Made by a program: the position numbers and the translations under genes. From Bacillus oleivorans (GTDB lineage: Bacteria; Bacillota; Bacilli; Bacillales; JC228), in the NCBI RefSeq assembly GCF_900207585.1, contig NZ_OAOP01000008.1, positions 124,001-188,000 of the forward strand: a stretch of 64,000 bases of DNA. The letters are read 5' to 3'. This document shows positions 50,915 to 60,879 of the stretch, in pieces. The notes beneath the pieces were generated by a model. The model was not told the origin of the DNA. It made no database searches and was given only the letters and a program-made list of their open reading frames with translations. Every line of letters starts with the position of its first letter. Position 1 is the stretch's first letter.

Positions 50915-50950
50915 GAAAGATGTAAGCTGTTTTATGGGCTTACATCTTTC
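50915..50950 (-). terminator. hairpin between tatA and tatC
   Basis: A perfect 13-bp stem GAAAGATGTAAGC/GCTTACATCTTTC and a 10-base loop; on the minus strand it is followed by CCTTTTT. It likely makes tatA mRNA more abundant than tatC mRNA, as the complex needs many TatA copies. Confidence 0.85.
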
Positions 50951-50956
50951 AGTTGG

Positions 50957-51184
50957 TTAGCTCCCCGTCTTACTTTGTGAATTTTCAATGGCTTGTAATT
51001 TCTTTTTCCCTTCAGCCTTGTCAGTTTCGTCGCCACCGTTAACAAGATCGTGGGTTGCTTTTTTAAATTCCTTTAAAGTATTTCCAAAGGCACGTCCGAT
51101 TTCAGGCAGCTTTGAAGGTCCAAAAATAATTAAAGCAATGACCAGAATCAATATTAGCCCAGGGATTCCAATATTTTGCAGCAC
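50957..51184 (-). CDS. tatA: twin-arginine translocase subunit TatA
   Basis: This 75-residue protein has one membrane helix (about 4-22), then [24 protein letters not shown] amphipathic helix (FGxxKLPEL hinge) and a charged tail. It forms the pore assembly of the Tat system. The start follows GAGGTGAATATTT. Gene order PhoX-like, tatA, tatC suggests a dedicated pathway, as in the TatAd-TatCd-PhoD case of B. subtilis. Confidence 0.96.
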   Translation of the reverse strand: MLQNIGIPGLILILVIALIIFGPSKLPEIGRAFGNTLKEFKKATHDLVNGGDETDKAEGKKKLQAIENSQSKTGS

Positions 51185-51250
51185 AAATATTCACCTCACA
51201 AAGAAGGGACGTTTTCATAAAGGTACGACCCGAATTTATTAAATTTTATT

Positions 51251-52693
51251 TTACAGAATAGGCATTCCATGCCGCTCTAATGCAGCTGCTTCTAAAATCG
51301 ACATACCTTGTTCTGCCGCAAAGGCTGCAAGCTTGTCCGACACAACCGGTCCAAGATTTACTGGCGGTGCTGCAAAACCCATCGCCCGCTGCCGTACCGC
51401 ATTTCTGCGGGCAAAAGGTCCCCAAATAGCAAAAGTAATTCCCGGAGACTGGATATTTACAAAGAATGTATTTCCATCAGGAGAGAACGTCGGACCTGCA
51501 AACTCAGAACCGTTCAGACGATTTTCCGCAAAAGGGTAAACATTTCCATCAGGAGTCATGCCAATGATTTTGTCGTTTCCATCGCCATCCTCAGCAATCC
51601 ACAGGTCACCCCAAGGAGCCATCGCAATATTATCAGGCATTTCTAATTCATTTTGATCCGTAGATTCATAGAAAAGCTCTAAGGTGTTAGTGGAAGGAAA
51701 GTAACGATAAACACGGCCTAGATTTCCGCTTCCTGCACTTGTATCGTCAAACCAAAAAACACCTGCTGAAAAAAACGCTCCTTCTAGGCGGCTAAACTGA
51801 ATGCAGCCAAGATCCTTGGCATCTTTTTGTGCCCTTTCTGGATTTAGTTTTTTCCATACGATTCCAAACTTTTGTCCTGTGTTAAAAGTACTTGCGGATG
51901 TAGCTGGCAGTTCATCAAGTGCAGCTGCTTCCAGAATTCCGCCTTTTTGCAGAGAACCTAGAGTTTGGCTGCGGTCGTTTGGGGTAAAGCGATAGAGAAA
52001 GCTTGGATCAGAATCCTCTGTTAAATACCAAATACCTGTTGCTGGGTCAACAGCACATGCTTCGTGAGAGAAATACCCCATGTCACGAATCGGTGTTTTT
52101 GACATATCATTCTCCGGATCAAGCGGATTTACTTCAAAAACAAATCCGTGTCCCATATTTCGTGTTTCTTCACAAGTCAGCCAAGTACCCCATGTGGTGG
52201 CACCACCGGCACAGTTGCGAATCGTCCCTGAGCTAGATACATACTCTTTGATCACTTTTCGATCTTCTCCGACAATAAGAGTCGTGGTTCCGCCAGCTGC
52301 ACCTTTACTCCAAGGATTTTTTCCGTTTACAGGATAATCTGAATTTGTTCCGTTCTCATGATTCCGCACTAAGATTGTTGTATTTTTTTCTCCTTTATAA
52401 GCTGCCATTCCATCCAGCATTGCAGGGACTAAGTCTCCGTTTGACATTTTGTCTCCAGTTCTTGAAATGATACGGTAGTGAAATCCCTGCGGAAGATCAA
52501 GAATGCCATTTGGATCTTTTACCAAAGGACCGTATCCGCCAAATCCACTTGTTGGATTCGGTTCCGCTGCGAATCCTTTCGCAGCTCCGCTAATGGAATA
52601 TACTCCTGTTGCTCCCAATGCCAATGCTACTGTACTCATCCCGCCAACCTTTAAAAAGTCACGTCTGTTCAGTCCAGAATTAGAAGATTTCAT
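51251..52693 (-). CDS. PhoX-family (DUF839) secreted phosphatase-like protein with Tat signal
   Basis: This 480-residue protein has a twin-arginine signal (GLNRRDFLKVGGMS, then a hydrophobic stretch and a GFAAEPNP cleavage region). The mature part is a PhoX/DUF839 beta-propeller: NHENGTNSDYPVNG, GGTTTLIV, CAGGATTWGTWLTCEETR, EACAVDPATGIWYLTEDSD and GSEFAGPTFSPDGNTFFVNIQSPG are family blocks. PhoX enzymes are Ca/Fe-dependent alkaline phosphatases; activity is inferred. ATG at 52693 is chosen after GTGGAGGTAGGATCA. It is exported by the adjacent TatA/TatC. Confidence 0.9.
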   Translation of the reverse strand: MKSSNSGLNRRDFLKVGGMSTVALALGATGVYSISGAAKGFAAEPNPTSGFGGYGPLVKDPNGILDLPQGFHYRIISRTGDKMSNGDLVPAMLDGMAAYKGEKNTTILVRNHENGTNSDYPVNGKNPWSKGAAGGTTTLIVGEDRKVIKEYVSSSGTIRNCAGGATTWGTWLTCEETRNMGHGFVFEVNPLDPENDMSKTPIRDMGYFSHEACAVDPATGIWYLTEDSDPSFLYRFTPNDRSQTLGSLQKGGILEAAALDELPATSASTFNTGQKFGIVWKKLNPERAQKDAKDLGCIQFSRLEGAFFSAGVFWFDDTSAGSGNLGRVYRYFPSTNTLELFYESTDQNELEMPDNIAMAPWGDLWIAEDGDGNDKIIGMTPDGNVYPFAENRLNGSEFAGPTFSPDGNTFFVNIQSPGITFAIWGPFARRNAVRQRAMGFAAPPVNLGPVVSDKLAAFAAEQGMSILEAAALERHGMPIL

Positions 52694-53007
52694 TGATCCT
52701 ACCTCCACTTAATTTTTATTAGAGGACAAATAACTAATTAAGCAATCTCTAACAATAAAATTAACAGACTATTCTTAATTATTTATTACAGCAATGTAAT
52801 TGTTTATGTATAGCAAAAAAATAAACCGAAAGTCATGTATTAATAGTGAAAATAGGGAAGTTATTTGTCGTTTTTTTAAATCGAAAGTAATAAATAAACC
52901 GAGAGGAAAAGATAGGAAGGATGAAATTCGGGTACAAAGACCGGTAAATTAGACGGCACATTTTTAATTTTTTGTAAACAGAAATAAAGCTATTTCTAAA
53001 TAAAAAT
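52694..53007. promoter_or_regulatory. AT-rich intergenic region upstream of the PhoX-like gene
   Basis: No gene is seen. Upstream of the PhoX-like gene, weak TTAATT-type hexamers recur at roughly 11-base spacing (about 52725-52765, minus strand), reminiscent of a Pho box but too degenerate to claim. Confidence 0.3.
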
Positions 53008-53037
53008 AAGAGCTGAAATCCTAAAATTCCAGCTCTT
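53008..53037 (-). terminator. terminator of the CPA2 antiporter gene
   Basis: AAGAGCTG/CAGCTCTT stem with a partly paired loop overlaps the stop region, T-rich on the minus strand. Confidence 0.75.
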
Positions 53038-54871
53038 GTTTTAATTGATCGACATACTCTTTTGATCCAGTCACGATAAGCCGGTCTCCAAACTGGAGCT
53101 CGGTATCTCCATGGGGCACAATCGATTCATTCCCTCTAAATATTCTGACGAAAATGACATCTCCCGTAAACGGGAATCGGCGAATGGACATCCCATCAAA
53201 CTGTTCATTTTGCATTTTGATTTCATAGAGTGCTGTTTCAACATTGGTTAAAATACTGAGAACACTCGGTGATTCAATTAAAGCCCTAAGCAGAACTTTT
53301 TGTGAATTGATCGCTGAGAAGACCTCAACCCCTTGCTCCCTTAATTTTTCACCATTCTCCTGAGATTCGATTCTGGCAATGACTCGCTGTACTCCATTTT
53401 CTTTAGCAGCCTTTGATAATTCTTGATTAATTTCTTCTTCACCTGTGCTAAATACAACAATATCATGCTGAAAAATACCTTCGTCTTTAATCGTCTCAAC
53501 CCGATAATCCTGGATTTCTGTTATATCAAATAAGGATTCTGTGATTTGTTTTTCAGATTTATCTTGTCTCGTATGATAGAGAGTCGGCTCATAAAGCGAT
53601 GATTTCAGTTCTCTTGATACCGGCATAGTCAATTGATTTGCTCCAACAATCGCTACTCTCAGCTTTTTAGGTGCCGCGACATGCTTCGGAAATAGCTTTT
53701 TAAAGGCTATTGGTGTTATGACAGAACTAATAACAGCAACTAAAATCAGAGTTCCGCTCATCTCATGAGAGATTACATTGATTCTTTCACCAATGGTTGC
53801 TCCTGCGATAACCAACGATAATGTCGACGTTAGCAAGAAGCCGGAAGCAATAACGGTTTTATGATCCCACCAATTTTTAAGCAAATAGACTGGAATAATC
53901 TTTGAGATGAATAGAGCAATCAAAAGTAACGGGATCAAAGCTAATAGCTTCGGATCGCTTAATAAAGCCCAAATATCTAACTCTACTCCAATCATCACAA
54001 AGAAAATCGGAATCAAAAAACCATATCCAAAGGAGTCGAGCTTGTGAATTAAATCCTGATCAGGCGATAATAGAGAAACTAATGTCCCTGCCAAAAAAGC
54101 ACCGAGAATATTTTCTGCGCCGACAGATTCAGAAATCGCAACCAAGGCAATGATTAATGCAAAAACAGCCCGGGTTCCTATTTGAGTAGTTCCTTTTGAC
54201 AAAGCTTCCATGATCTTGCTCTTTCTGTATATTCGGCCAAGGAAATAGAGCCCTATGCCTGCTCCAAACAAAATAAGGAGGAGCCACATATTCCCCGCGC
54301 CATTGGGATCATAGATAGAAACAAAAACAGCCAGTAAAATCATAGTAGCCAAGTCCGCAATTACCGCAACTAGCAGAATAATTTGCCCGATTCTGGTTTT
54401 TGTCATATTGGCTTCTTTTAATGTCGGTAACACAACTCCCAAACTAATCGTTGAAATAATGAGGGTCATCAGAAATACGTTTTCTATAAATCCGAAAAGA
54501 ACAAATAAATAAGACAGACCTAGAGACAACAAAAATATCCCAGTAAAGATAATAGCAGCTACGGCAAACCCATTTGGTTCCAATTTTCCGGAAGGGAGTG
54601 TTTCCTTTTTCCCTTTTTGCTTAAATGCCGTAAAATCAATTTCTAATCCACTTAAAAACATTAAGAATATAAAACCAAGCGTTGACAATGTTTCTAGCCA
54701 AGCATCTGGTTTAACAATATTAAAGCCGCTTTCTCCAATAATGAGTCCGACGATAATCTCCGCCACAACAACAGGGATGACAGATAATTTAAATCGATGT
54801 AATAAAATCGGTGTTAAAAATGCGGCTACCATTACAATGACAAGAGATGTAACGGATGCACCATGTTCCAT
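53021..54871 (-). CDS. yjbQ: CPA2-family monovalent cation:proton antiporter (YjbQ-like)
   Basis: This 616-residue antiporter has a 12- to 13-helix CPA2 domain (about 1-385; LMFLSGLEIDFTAF, GAFLAGTLVSLLS, IPIFFVMIGVELD), followed by a TrkA-N-like NAD-binding domain (VAIVGANQLTMPVSREL, about 390-520) and a TrkA-C domain (about 535-615, MSIRRFPFTGDVIFVRIFRG). The pattern fits K+/H+ exchange with nucleotide gating. The start lies 98 bases after the stop of mgtE on the same strand. Confidence 0.93.
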   Translation of the reverse strand: MEHGASVTSLVIVMVAAFLTPILLHRFKLSVIPVVVAEIIVGLIIGESGFNIVKPDAWLETLSTLGFIFLMFLSGLEIDFTAFKQKGKKETLPSGKLEPNGFAVAAIIFTGIFLLSLGLSYLFVLFGFIENVFLMTLIISTISLGVVLPTLKEANMTKTRIGQIILLVAVIADLATMILLAVFVSIYDPNGAGNMWLLLILFGAGIGLYFLGRIYRKSKIMEALSKGTTQIGTRAVFALIIALVAISESVGAENILGAFLAGTLVSLLSPDQDLIHKLDSFGYGFLIPIFFVMIGVELDIWALLSDPKLLALIPLLLIALFISKIIPVYLLKNWWDHKTVIASGFLLTSTLSLVIAGATIGERINVISHEMSGTLILVAVISSVITPIAFKKLFPKHVAAPKKLRVAIVGANQLTMPVSRELKSSLYEPTLYHTRQDKSEKQITESLFDITEIQDYRVETIKDEGIFQHDIVVFSTGEEEINQELSKAAKENGVQRVIARIESQENGEKLREQGVEVFSAINSQKVLLRALIESPSVLSILTNVETALYEIKMQNEQFDGMSIRRFPFTGDVIFVRIFRGNESIVPHGDTELQFGDRLIVTGSKEYVDQLKQELEF

Positions 54872-54968
54872 ATCTTTACCTCCTTACATCAATCACAGTT
54901 TAAAAAGAAAACTTGACCCGGGAGCCAAGGTGTCTCCATATTTTCTTATTCTGATTTACCGAAGTTTC

Positions 54969-56333
54969 CTAAAGAATCAATATACTTGCAAGGCCAAAAT
55001 AAATAAGAATACTGATCAGGTCATTAATAGTCGTGATAAAAGGACCGGACGCAACAGCAGGGTCTATTTTAAATTTGTGCATGATCAGCGGAACTAATGT
55101 GCCTGCTAAAGTAGCAACAAATAGAGATCCAGCAATCGATATTCCCACTAGTATACCTAGACCGACATTATTTTGCCAGATTGATACCAGAATCATAACA
55201 ATCAAACCACAAGTAAGACCGGTTATGAAACCTGTACCTGCTTCCCTTGCGACCAGCTTTTGTACAGTTTCTTTCTGAATTTCACCTGTTGAAATTCCTC
55301 TGACCGCAACAGCTAAGGCTTGCGTTCCAGAGTTTCCAGCCATTCCCGCAATTAGAGGAATAAAAATAGCTAATACCGCGACTTTTTCTAATGTGGCCTC
55401 AAAAATTCCAATAAGGCTGGCAGTCATCATCCCTAAAAACAGCAAGATAATCAACCAAGGCAGTCTTTTTTTCGCTGCTGCCAATGGGCTTCTGTCTAAG
55501 ATGTCTACATCGGAAATCGCAGCAAACTTTGAATAATCCTCAGATGCTTCTTCTTCTAAAACGTCGATAATATCGTCAACTGTTATAATACCCACTAATC
55601 TTTCGGTATCATCAACAACAGGCAAGGCAAGAAAATCATAGTCCTTCATCATTCGGGCTGCTTCTTCTTGGTCAGTCGAAACACTTACTGAGACAACCCG
55701 CTCATACATAATTTCTGATATCATCGTATCATCATCACTAATGATTAAATCGCGCAGTGACAAAACTCCTACTAACTTCTCATCTTGATCCACTACATAG
55801 ACGTAATAAATCGTTTCTGCAGTAGGTGCTTCCTTTTTTAAAATATACATGGCCGAACGAACAGTCTGGTTTGCTTCGATTTTAATATACTCGGTCGTCA
55901 TAATACTTCCGGCTGTATATTCTTCATAATGCAGCAAATCTTTAATTTCATTTGCTGCATCTTTATCCATTATTTTCAAGAAACGTGCCACTTGATCCTT
56001 ATCTAGCTCATTTAACACGTCAACTGCATCGTCGGCATACATATTTGAAAACATATCTGCAGCATAATTCGGATCCATTTCGGAAAGGTAAACCTGAATC
56101 TGCTCTTTCTCAAGACCTACATTTTCAAAAAGCTCTGCCATTTCTTTAGGAGATAAATAATGATACAACAGGTGTCTATCTTGTTCATCGATTTCACTGA
56201 AAAAACTAGCCTGATCATAGGGATGGAGTTCAAGAAATTCTTCTCTAAATTGTTTGACCTGATTCTCTCGAAGATACTTAATCAGACTCCGCTCGATTAT
56301 TTGATTTTCTTTTTCATTCGTAAGTCCTGTCAT
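54969..56333 (-). CDS. mgtE: magnesium transporter MgtE
   Basis: This 454-residue MgtE has an N-terminal superhelical domain (about 1-130), two CBS domains (about 135-260; TAGSIMTTEYIKIEANQTVRSA, SEIMYERVVSVSVSTDQEEAARMM) and five membrane helices (about 290-450) with GNSGTQALAVAVRG, the pore signature. CBS plus N domains gate the channel by Mg2+. No M-box riboswitch is apparent in the upstream leader. A GGAGGGGGA site precedes the ATG. Confidence 0.95.
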   Translation of the reverse strand: MTGLTNEKENQIIERSLIKYLRENQVKQFREEFLELHPYDQASFFSEIDEQDRHLLYHYLSPKEMAELFENVGLEKEQIQVYLSEMDPNYAADMFSNMYADDAVDVLNELDKDQVARFLKIMDKDAANEIKDLLHYEEYTAGSIMTTEYIKIEANQTVRSAMYILKKEAPTAETIYYVYVVDQDEKLVGVLSLRDLIISDDDTMISEIMYERVVSVSVSTDQEEAARMMKDYDFLALPVVDDTERLVGIITVDDIIDVLEEEASEDYSKFAAISDVDILDRSPLAAAKKRLPWLIILLFLGMMTASLIGIFEATLEKVAVLAIFIPLIAGMAGNSGTQALAVAVRGISTGEIQKETVQKLVAREAGTGFITGLTCGLIVMILVSIWQNNVGLGILVGISIAGSLFVATLAGTLVPLIMHKFKIDPAVASGPFITTINDLISILIYFGLASILIL

Positions 56334-56625
56334 ACCTCTCCCCCTCCCTTAGTCTAAAATCCAAATTGCTGCATCGGAATCAATTTTTTATTGTAACAAA
56401 TGTATGTTTACCTTAATAGGATTTCATTTTAAAATCACATTACAAAAGATTCCTTTGAAATTAAATAGGGAATGATATACCTATTGTTTGTAAGGTTACT
56501 GTTTTTCATTATCATGAGCTTCGGCAAATTCCATAGTGCAATTCCCTGTATTCATAAATACTAAACACCTACCAAATGATACATAAAAATTGGATATACG
56601 TAAAATATTTATGGGAGGGTTCGTT
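56334..56625. other. mgtE-prpE divergent intergenic region
   Basis: An AT-rich stretch with no recognised RNA element or gene. It must hold the divergent promoters of mgtE and prpE; none is obvious. Confidence 0.4.
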
Positions 56626-57366
56626 TTGAACATAGATATAATCGGTGATATTCACGGTTGTTTCGATGAATTCGTCAGGCTTACTAAGAAGCTGGACTAT
56701 AGCTGGGAAACAGGATTTCCTATCCATCCAAAGGGGAGAAAATTGGCATTTATTGGAGACTTAACGGATCGGGGCCCTAACTCGCTGCAGGTTATAGAAA
56801 TTGTCTATACTCTTGTTTGTGAAAAGAAAGATGCCTTTTATGTGCCAGGAAACCATTGTAACAAGCTCTATCGCTTCTTTTTAGGCAACAAAGTTCAAAT
56901 AACACATGGATTAGAAACGACAGTTGCAGAATGGCAAGCTTTAGATCCAAGTAAACAAACACAAATTAAACAGAAATTTATAAAACTTTATGAGGATGCT
57001 CCTCTTTATCAAATATTAGATAACGGGAAACTCATTTTAGCTCACGCTGGTATTAAAGAGTCATTAATTGGAAAAAACAGTGCCAAGGTAAAAACATTTG
57101 TATTATATGGAGACATTACTGGAGAAACACACGAAAACGGCAGACCGGTTCGAAAAGATTGGGCTGTCCATTATAAAGGGGAGGCTTGGATTGTTTACGG
57201 GCATACGCCTGTTAAAGAAGTGAGAAAAGTAGGTCGAACCTACAATATTGATACGGGCGCTGTCTTTGGAAATAAATTAAGCAGTCTTCGCTATCCGGAT
57301 ATGGAAATTGTCGATGTTGAATCCAGTATGCCCTATATAGAAGATCGGTTCCGGGCACTTGAATAA
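56626..57366 (+). CDS. prpE: bis(5'-nucleosyl)-tetraphosphatase PrpE
   Basis: This 246-residue metallophosphatase of the PPP family hydrolyses Ap4A-type alarmones. Motifs are [13 protein letters not shown] (about 4-16), [11 protein letters not shown] (about 43), [12 protein letters not shown] (about 75), ILAHAGIKE (about 140) and [10 protein letters not shown] and [18 protein letters not shown] at 56626 is chosen because GGGAGGG lies 6 bases upstream; the ORF could reach 56590. B. subtilis PrpE is of the same length (about 244) and acts in spore germination. Stands alone, convergent with yjbO. Confidence 0.92.
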   Translation: MNIDIIGDIHGCFDEFVRLTKKLDYSWETGFPIHPKGRKLAFIGDLTDRGPNSLQVIEIVYTLVCEKKDAFYVPGNHCNKLYRFFLGNKVQITHGLETTVAEWQALDPSKQTQIKQKFIKLYEDAPLYQILDNGKLILAHAGIKESLIGKNSAKVKTFVLYGDITGETHENGRPVRKDWAVHYKGEAWIVYGHTPVKEVRKVGRTYNIDTGAVFGNKLSSLRYPDMEIVDVESSMPYIEDRFRALE

Positions 57367-57477
57367 AACATCTGTTAGAGAAACTCATAAATTGGGGCTG
57401 TCCAGAAAGGTCTAGTAACTGACTTTTTAGTAGCCCATTTAATTTTGTTTTTTTTTAAAGTTGTGTTGAACTTGCCT

Positions 57478-57520
57478 GTTGATTTGCGCTTCAGGCGATC
57501 CGCCTTCCGCTCCAATCAAC
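57478..57520. repeat. short palindromic repeat remnant, 43 bp
   Basis: GTTGATT and AATCAAC close the element, with a perfect inner stem AGGCG-ATC-CGCCT and Ns like CTTCCGCTCC. It looks like a deletion derivative of the common Bacillus interspersed repeat with GTTGATTGGAGCGGAAGGCG ends (recalled from experience; not searched). Confidence 0.55.
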
Positions 57521-57553
57521 ATAGTTACAACATTAGCAATAGGTAAAATATTT

Positions 57554-57598
57554 AAGCAGGTAGAGAAAAACAACTCATTTTTCTCCACCTGCTTTATT
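57554..57598. terminator. bidirectional terminator between prpE and yjbO
   Basis: A 17-bp stem with one mismatch (AAGCAGGTAGAGAAAAA) around CAACTCA, with AT-rich flanks. Confidence 0.85.
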
Positions 57599-57619
57599 TT
57601 AGAGACGTATCGGACAGTC

Positions 57620-58519
57620 TCATCGTTTGTTCTGATTAAGTAATGTTTTGATATCCGCTGGCAGCTCTGAGTGAAATGTTTTCACTTCTCCAGTTACTGG
57701 ATGTATAAATGAAAGTTCTACACAGTGAAGGGCCTGTCTTTTCATCCATTTTAAACTTCCGCCATAAAGGTCATCACCGACAAGCGGATGACCGATATAC
57801 GACAAATGCACCCGAATTTGGTGGGTTCTGCCCGTTCTCAGCTTAACTGCAGTATGCGCAAAATCCTGATATTGCCTGATTAATGAAATTTCAGTTTCTG
57901 CATATTGTCCATCTTCAGTTACTTTCCGTTCAATAATACTATCTTCTTTGCGGCCAATCGGAGCAATAATGGTTTGATTGGCTTGCTTTAGTACTCCTTC
58001 TGCCAGTGCCTCGTATTTGCGTTTTAATGTCTTTACTTTTTGTTGTAAAGTAAGCAAATAATGAATATAGCGATGCTTAGCAACAAGAAGCAGACCTGAT
58101 GTGTCACGGTCTAACCTTGTAACAATATGAACAGCCGATTCGATTTGCTTTTCTTGATAGTAATTGAGCAGTCCGTTTGCAATTGCGTGAGTTGGCTGCT
58201 CACGGGAAGGGATTGTTAAAATCCCGGGAGGTTTATTTACTACTAATACACTTTCATCTTCATAGACAATGTCTAGCGGAACTGGATCTTTCGTCAGAGA
58301 TTCACTTGGCACCTCTGCTGGAAACTGAATGGAAACAAGATCATTTTCCTTTAAGATATATCTGACATTCACTTCTTTGCGATTGACCTCGATTTTACCA
58401 CCCTCGAACTTTATGGCAGTCAATGTTCTCCGGGAAATTTCTTTTGCATATAGAAACTCCCGTAACACTTGACCTTCCTCATTTTTTTGAACGATCCATC
58501 TAAGCTGAAATGGTGCCAT
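57620..58519 (-). CDS. yjbO: RluD-type 23S rRNA/tRNA pseudouridine synthase (YjbO)
   Basis: This 299-residue pseudouridine synthase of the RluA/RluD family has an N-terminal S4-like RNA-binding region (about 10-75), catalytic Asp in VTRLDRDTSGLLLVAK (about 134-149; HRLDRxTSG type), and the LRTGRTHQIRVHLSYIGHPLVGDDLYGG block (about 222-249). Modifies stable RNA; the exact uridine is unknown. The first codon follows AAGGGAGCAATAAGTT. Its place between nadK and prpE is as in B. subtilis. Confidence 0.93.
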   Translation of the reverse strand: MAPFQLRWIVQKNEEGQVLREFLYAKEISRRTLTAIKFEGGKIEVNRKEVNVRYILKENDLVSIQFPAEVPSESLTKDPVPLDIVYEDESVLVVNKPPGILTIPSREQPTHAIANGLLNYYQEKQIESAVHIVTRLDRDTSGLLLVAKHRYIHYLLTLQQKVKTLKRKYEALAEGVLKQANQTIIAPIGRKEDSIIERKVTEDGQYAETEISLIRQYQDFAHTAVKLRTGRTHQIRVHLSYIGHPLVGDDLYGGSLKWMKRQALHCVELSFIHPVTGEVKTFHSELPADIKTLLNQNKR

Positions 58520-58589
58520 AACTTATTGCTCCCTTACTATCATGTCAAAAATAGAGTTTTAAAAGCGACCTGCGCGGGTGCAGTATAAA

Positions 58590-59390
58590 TTACTCTTCCC
58601 CGATAAAGGAATCATGGACCCGCTTCCAGAAAGGAAAAGGCCGGAATCTGGCAAACCGTACTTTTTGATCAGCTACCCTAAATTGAATCGATTTAACGTC
58701 CTTATGCAATAAAGTTAAATGATCAACCGTTATATGAAAGTCAGGAGAATTCACGGGCTTAAGCACGCAAGTATGATGAGAAGGCAAAATTAATGGCGAT
58801 CCGATCGTCCGGAATACCCTATTATTAATCGATGCCATCTCTGCAATTTGTATTGCAGGCAAGGACGGATGGATAATAGCTCCACCAAGCGCTTTATTAT
58901 AAGCTGTACTTCCAGATGGGGTCGAGACGCATAAACCGTCCCCTCTAAAGCGTTCAAAATGCTGCCCTCTAATTTCAACATCGATTACAAAGGTTGCATC
59001 TACACTTTTAACGGTCGATTCATTTAGCGCTAAATAAGTAGTTTCCTTGCCGCCATGCTGATAGCGGATTAAGACCTCCAGCAATGGATATTCGATTGTT
59101 TGGTATGGCGTTTTCGCAATCGCAATCACAAGCTTTTCTAATTCATCTGGTGTCCAGTCCGCATAAAACCCTAAATGTCCCGTATGTACTCCAACAAAGG
59201 CTGTTTTATCCAGGCGCCGGCTGTATCTGTGAAAGGCATAAAGAAGAGTCCCATCACCGCCGACAGAAATTACAATGTCAGGCTGGTCTTCATCATAAAT
59301 AAGATCAAAATCAGATAAATAAGTGCGAATTTTATGGGTTAATACGTTGGATTTCGAATCCCCTTTGGACGTAATAGCAAATTTTTTCAT
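58590..59390 (-). CDS. nadK: NAD kinase
   Basis: This 266-residue NAD kinase shows the GGDGT motif in [16 protein letters not shown] (about 42-57), [26 protein letters not shown], and [21 protein letters not shown] (about 147-167, with catalytic and substrate Asp). It makes NADP for biosynthesis. It starts 4 bases after relQ on the same strand, so nadK is coupled to alarmone synthesis, as in B. subtilis yjbM-yjbN. Confidence 0.96.
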   Translation of the reverse strand: MKKFAITSKGDSKSNVLTHKIRTYLSDFDLIYDEDQPDIVISVGGDGTLLYAFHRYSRRLDKTAFVGVHTGHLGFYADWTPDELEKLVIAIAKTPYQTIEYPLLEVLIRYQHGGKETTYLALNESTVKSVDATFVIDVEIRGQHFERFRGDGLCVSTPSGSTAYNKALGGAIIHPSLPAIQIAEMASINNRVFRTIGSPLILPSHHTCVLKPVNSPDFHITVDHLTLLHKDVKSIQFRVADQKVRFARFRPFPFWKRVHDSFIGEE

Positions 59391-59394
59391 TCAT

Positions 59395-60057
59395 TCATCC
59401 ATCCCTACGATCAGTTTTATTCTGATTTTCCTTTTTTCTCGAAAAAAAGGCTTGGGCGTCTTGAATTTCTCCTCGGATTTGTGACATTTCTTCATCTAGT
59501 AAAAAGGCTGCCTCTGCTGCACGCTGCAATCTTACCTTAATGTCCTCTGGGAACTGACCTTTGTACTTGTAATTCAAGGAATGTTCAATGGTTGCCCAAA
59601 AATTCATAGCAAGAGTACGTATTTGAATTTCAACCAATATTTTTTTTTCACCATGTATCGTTTGAACCGGATACCTGATTACCACATGATAGGAGCGGTA
59701 CCCGCTTGATTTCTTATGCGATATATAGTCCCTTTCCTCGACTATCTCAAAGTCATTTCTCATTTTTAAAAGTTTAACAACCCGATTAATATCGTCAACA
59801 AATTGACACATCACTCTTAGACCTGCGATATCTTGCATCTCTTCTTCAAGCCGATCTAATGGAATTCCTTTCTGTAAGGCCTTATCAAGGATACTTGCAA
59901 TCGGCTTCACCCGTCCGGTAACAAATTCTATCGGAGAAAAGGATGAGTCCTGTTCAAATTGTGCACGAATCCCTTTTAACTTAATCTTTAGTTCATCAAC
60001 CGCTTGCTTGTAAGGCGAGAGAAACAAATCCCAATGGTTCAATGCTTTCCCCTCCAC
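59395..60057 (-). CDS. relQ: small alarmone synthetase RelQ (YjbM/SasB)
   Basis: This 220-residue single-domain (p)ppGpp synthetase has RelA/SpoT synthetase motifs FEQDSSFSPIEFVTGRVKPIASILDKA (about 35-60), EEMQDIAGLRVMCQFVDDINRV (about 77-98) and HKKSSGYRSYHVVIRYPV, then ILVEIQIRTLAMNFWATIEHSLNYKYKG (about 141-168). No hydrolase domain, and a basic tail follows. It makes stress alarmones and is activated by pppGpp in homologues. First gene of the relQ-nadK-yjbO unit. Confidence 0.95.
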   Translation of the reverse strand: MEGKALNHWDLFLSPYKQAVDELKIKLKGIRAQFEQDSSFSPIEFVTGRVKPIASILDKALQKGIPLDRLEEEMQDIAGLRVMCQFVDDINRVVKLLKMRNDFEIVEERDYISHKKSSGYRSYHVVIRYPVQTIHGEKKILVEIQIRTLAMNFWATIEHSLNYKYKGQFPEDIKVRLQRAAEAAFLLDEEMSQIRGEIQDAQAFFSRKKENQNKTDRRDG

Positions 60058-60273
60058 AGATTACCGAAAAATAAGGCTAACATTCTATTTCATAAGAAAG
60101 TTATGATTTTATCCTCTTTAGCATCTTTTATTTTATCATACGATATCTGCACATGGGAAAAGTCGAATCACTGCATTCGATAATTTTTACATTTTCCTGA
60201 CGAATCCCTTTGTTCTCTGCGCCCAAACAAGATACAATAACAGTAGACATTCAGAAAGGAGTGAGCAAATCGA

Positions 60274-60879
60274 TTGACACAACAAATAGAAATTGAGTTT
60301 AAAAATATGCTCACTAAATCAGATTTTCATAAACTAATAAAGGAATTTAATCTCGGTAACGAAAATTTTAATAAACAAGTTAATTTTTATTTTGATACAT
60401 ACAATTTTGTGTTGAAACAGCACAATGCAGCTCTCAGAATTCGCGAAAAGAATGGTCAATATGAGCTAACCCTAAAGGAGCCATTAGGTCAGGGGCTTTT
60501 AGAAACAACAGATGTACTGGAACCTTGCATAGCTGAAGATCTCATAAACGGGAGGAATATCATTCCTGATGGGGATGTATGCATCCAACTGCAAAAGTAT
60601 CCGCTTCAGCCTGAAAAAATCCGATTATTCGGATCATTAGAAACTGAACGGGCTGAGATTAACTATGAATCGGGATTACTAGTCTTTGATAAAAGCAGTT
60701 ACTTCGGTAAAGAGGATTATGAGATCGAATATGAAGTAACAGATATTGATGCTGGCAAAGCATCCTTTCTTTCTTTACTAAACCGATACGACATACCAAT
60801 AATACCCGCTGAAAATAAAATAATCCGATTTTATAAAGAAAAACAAAAGCATACTGAAAAGAGGATTGAAACGGAATGA
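60274..60879 (+). CDS. yjbK: CYTH-domain protein (YjbK, inorganic triphosphatase-like)
   Basis: This 201-residue CYTH protein carries the ExExK motif EIEFKNML (about 5-12) with the later charged strands [18 protein letters not shown] (about 58-75) and [21 protein letters not shown] (about 149-169), forming the triphosphate tunnel. It starts with TTG at 60274 behind AAAGGAGTG. It is divergent from relQ and coupled to cwlQ by a 4-base overlap. Likely hydrolyses a triphosphate, substrate unknown. Confidence 0.92.
   Translation: MTQQIEIEFKNMLTKSDFHKLIKEFNLGNENFNKQVNFYFDTYNFVLKQHNAALRIREKNGQYELTLKEPLGQGLLETTDVLEPCIAEDLINGRNIIPDGDVCIQLQKYPLQPEKIRLFGSLETERAEINYESGLLVFDKSSYFGKEDYEIEYEVTDIDAGKASFLSLLNRYDIPIIPAENKIIRFYKEKQKHTEKRIETE

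Noticed and set aside
52709-52790. Pho box for the PhoX-like gene
   Set aside because: The hexamers are degenerate and spacing is irregular; not enough to claim.
56334-56625. M-box riboswitch for mgtE
   Set aside because: I looked for the conserved M-box core on the minus strand and did not find it.
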